From: Verrucomicrobiota bacterium
Lineage (GTDB): Bacteria; Verrucomicrobiota; Verrucomicrobiia; Opitutales; Opitutaceae
Assembly: GCA_023410155.1 (NCBI GenBank)
Contig: JAEYQF010000018.1
Coordinates: 1-32,199, forward strand
Reading direction: 5' to 3'
DNA length: 32,199 nt
The position numbers and the translations under genes were made by a program. Shown here piece by piece: positions 31,167 through 32,199 of the stretch (the stretch's first letter is position 1; every line of letters begins with the position of its first letter). Under the pieces are notes generated by a model. That model was given only the letters and a program-made list of their open reading frames with translations, had not been told where the DNA came from and searched no databases.

Positions 31167-31570
31167 TCGAAACCAAAGCCCAAATCACCGTCCGCTATGC
31201 GGAGACCGATATGATGGGGATCGTTTACCACGCCAACTACCTGCCGTGGTTCGAGGTCGCCCGCACCCAGCTTCTGCGCGAGCAAGGATTCCCCTACCGG
31301 CAACTCGAAGCCGACGGTTATCGCATCCCCGTCCTCGAAGTGGCGGCCAAATACCTGCGTCCCGCCCTTTATGACGACACCCTGACGATCATCGCCCGAA
31401 TCGCCGAACTGCCTTCGCTTCGCATCACGATCGAGTATCAGGTGCTACGTGATGCCGAGTTGCTCGCGACCGGACGCAGTTCGCACGCTTTCTGCGACTT
31501 GAACGGCCGCCCCACGCGTCCGCCACCCGCGTTCGTCGCGCGGATGAAGGAACTCTTTTCCTCCCGCTAG
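31163..31570 (+). CDS. YbgC/4-hydroxybenzoyl-CoA-type acyl thioesterase
   Basis: The 135-residue hotdog-fold protein has the family motif RYAETDMMGIVYHANYLPWFEVAR, with the catalytic Asp of the ETDMMGIVYH segment. Next comes YRIPVLEVAAKYLRPALYDD and a C-terminal half with ITIEYQVLRDAELLATG. Such enzymes hydrolyse acyl-CoA or acyl-ACP thioesters in the cytosol. In Tol-Pal operons it would be ybgC, but no tol genes are present; here its coupling to a glycosyltransferase and proximity to ketosynthase and ACP-dehydratase suggest release of a product chain or housekeeping of that pathway (inference). Its stop codon overlaps that of queG on the other strand (CTAG). Confidence 0.9.
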   Translation: MIETKAQITVRYAETDMMGIVYHANYLPWFEVARTQLLREQGFPYRQLEADGYRIPVLEVAAKYLRPALYDDTLTIIARIAELPSLRITIEYQVLRDAELLATGRSSHAFCDLNGRPTRPPPAFVARMKELFSSR

Positions 31571-32199
31571 GCGTCAGGCTCCGCAGCGTATTCAGCAAGC
31601 ACGAGCGGATCGGTTTCCTGCGCCAGCGCTGTCGCCAGCAAGGCTCGGGCCCGCTGCGCTCCCGCTACTCTGAAGACCGCCCACACCGCGTGCGCTCGCA
31701 CGATCGGGAGCGGCGAGGATCCGGCCAGCTGCAGCAACTGAGGCAGATGCGACTCGTCACCTGAATTCCCCGCGACGATGCACGCATTGCGCACGAGGCC
31801 CCCGAGTTTCACGCGCTTGATGGCGGTGCCGCGGAAAATCCGCGCAAAGGATTCCGGAGTGAGCGCGAGAAGGTCGGCCAGGGTGAGGCGCGCGATTTCG
31901 CCACGCACATTTAGCAGCACCCGCCTGCCTTCCTGCGCAAAGCGATTCCAAGGACAAACCTCCAGGCAGACATCACAGCCGTAGACTCGATCGCCAATCC
32001 CGGCTCTCAAGGCACGCGGGACAATCCCGCGATTCTCGATGGTTTGATACGACACGCACTTGCGAGCGTCGACCACACCGGGAGCGGCAAACGCCTGAGT
32101 CGGGCAGGCGTCAAGGCAACGAGTGCATTTCCCGCACAAGAGCCCCACTGCCCCGCCCGTCGACGCGGCTCGCGGTGTCACAGGCTCATCCGGCGGGAT
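31567..32199 (-). CDS. queG: Epoxyqueuosine reductase QueG, C-terminal part
   Basis: The visible 210 residues are open to the right edge of the window, so the cobalamin-binding N-terminal domain is outside. The fragment has the two 4Fe-4S motifs CGKCTRCLDACPTQAF and CDVCLEVCPWNRFA, separated by a stretch with CVSYQTIENRGIVP, as in QueG. A HEAT-like repeat tail follows (LGGLVRNACIVAGNSGDE, IVRAHAVWAVFRVAG). The enzyme reduces epoxyqueuosine to queuosine in tRNA, the last step of queuosine synthesis. It converges on the thioesterase gene with overlapping stop codons and no visible terminator. Confidence 0.93.
   Translation of the reverse strand: MPPDEPVTPRAASTGGAVGLLCGKCTRCLDACPTQAFAAPGVVDARKCVSYQTIENRGIVPRALRAGIGDRVYGCDVCLEVCPWNRFAQEGRRVLLNVRGEIARLTLADLLALTPESFARIFRGTAIKRVKLGGLVRNACIVAGNSGDESHLPQLLQLAGSSPLPIVRAHAVWAVFRVAGAQRARALLATALAQETDPLVLAEYAAEPDA

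Overview
The window looks like a piece of a Verrucomicrobia chromosome, most likely a member of the Opitutaceae (inference). It is GC-rich, genes are packed tightly with frequent ATGA start/stop overlaps, and Shine-Dalgarno sequences are rarely visible. It carries an alternative complex III (ACIII) operon with a fused ActB. No tRNA, rRNA, CRISPR array, insertion sequence or prophage was seen.

Left part (1-4806): the 5' end of a sulfite-reductase-type flavoprotein (minus strand), then a plus-strand housekeeping run: an RsuA/RluB-type pseudouridine synthase, a secreted SH3-like protein, FolD, a receiver-histidine kinase protein and ProC. A repeat-rich spacer (4805-5082) follows, with a stem-loop at the proC stop, a REP-like palindrome, degenerate ~22-bp tandem repeats and a strong minus-strand terminator.

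Centre (5083-16285, minus strand): one long respiratory operon. In transcription order it encodes a small exported protein, ActA (pentahaem cytochrome c), ActB, ActC, ActD, ActE, ActF, a small membrane protein, a CcoN-like 12-helix protein, a CcoO-like monohaem cytochrome and a second membrane-anchored monohaem cytochrome c. The CcoN-like subunit aligns closely with cbb3 oxidase subunit I, but nearly every haem and CuB ligand is replaced (His to Lys, Gln, Gln, Gln and Arg, and the active-site Tyr to Gly), while both partner cytochromes keep their haem c sites. ACIII is thus wired to an apparently catalytically dead oxidase module. This is the most unusual feature of the window.

Right part (16657-22465, plus strand): a nucleotide-sugar and glycosylation block with two CDP-paratose-2-epimerase-like SDR enzymes, an exported Asp/Glu-rich protein between them, a family 2 glycosyltransferase, RfbB and RfbA. 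After a second copy of the degenerate tandem repeat comes an alpha-oxoamine synthase (22603-23799). Converging on it is a minus-strand operon (29763 down to 23800): an ACP-dehydratase fusion, a ketosynthase, a GT28 (MGDG-synthase-like) glycosyltransferase and two GT4 glycosyltransferases. A divergent pair (GT4 plus YbgC-like thioesterase) follows, then the C-terminal part of QueG at the right edge. Together the 22603-31570 genes look like an uncharacterised acyl-chain/glycolipid pathway.
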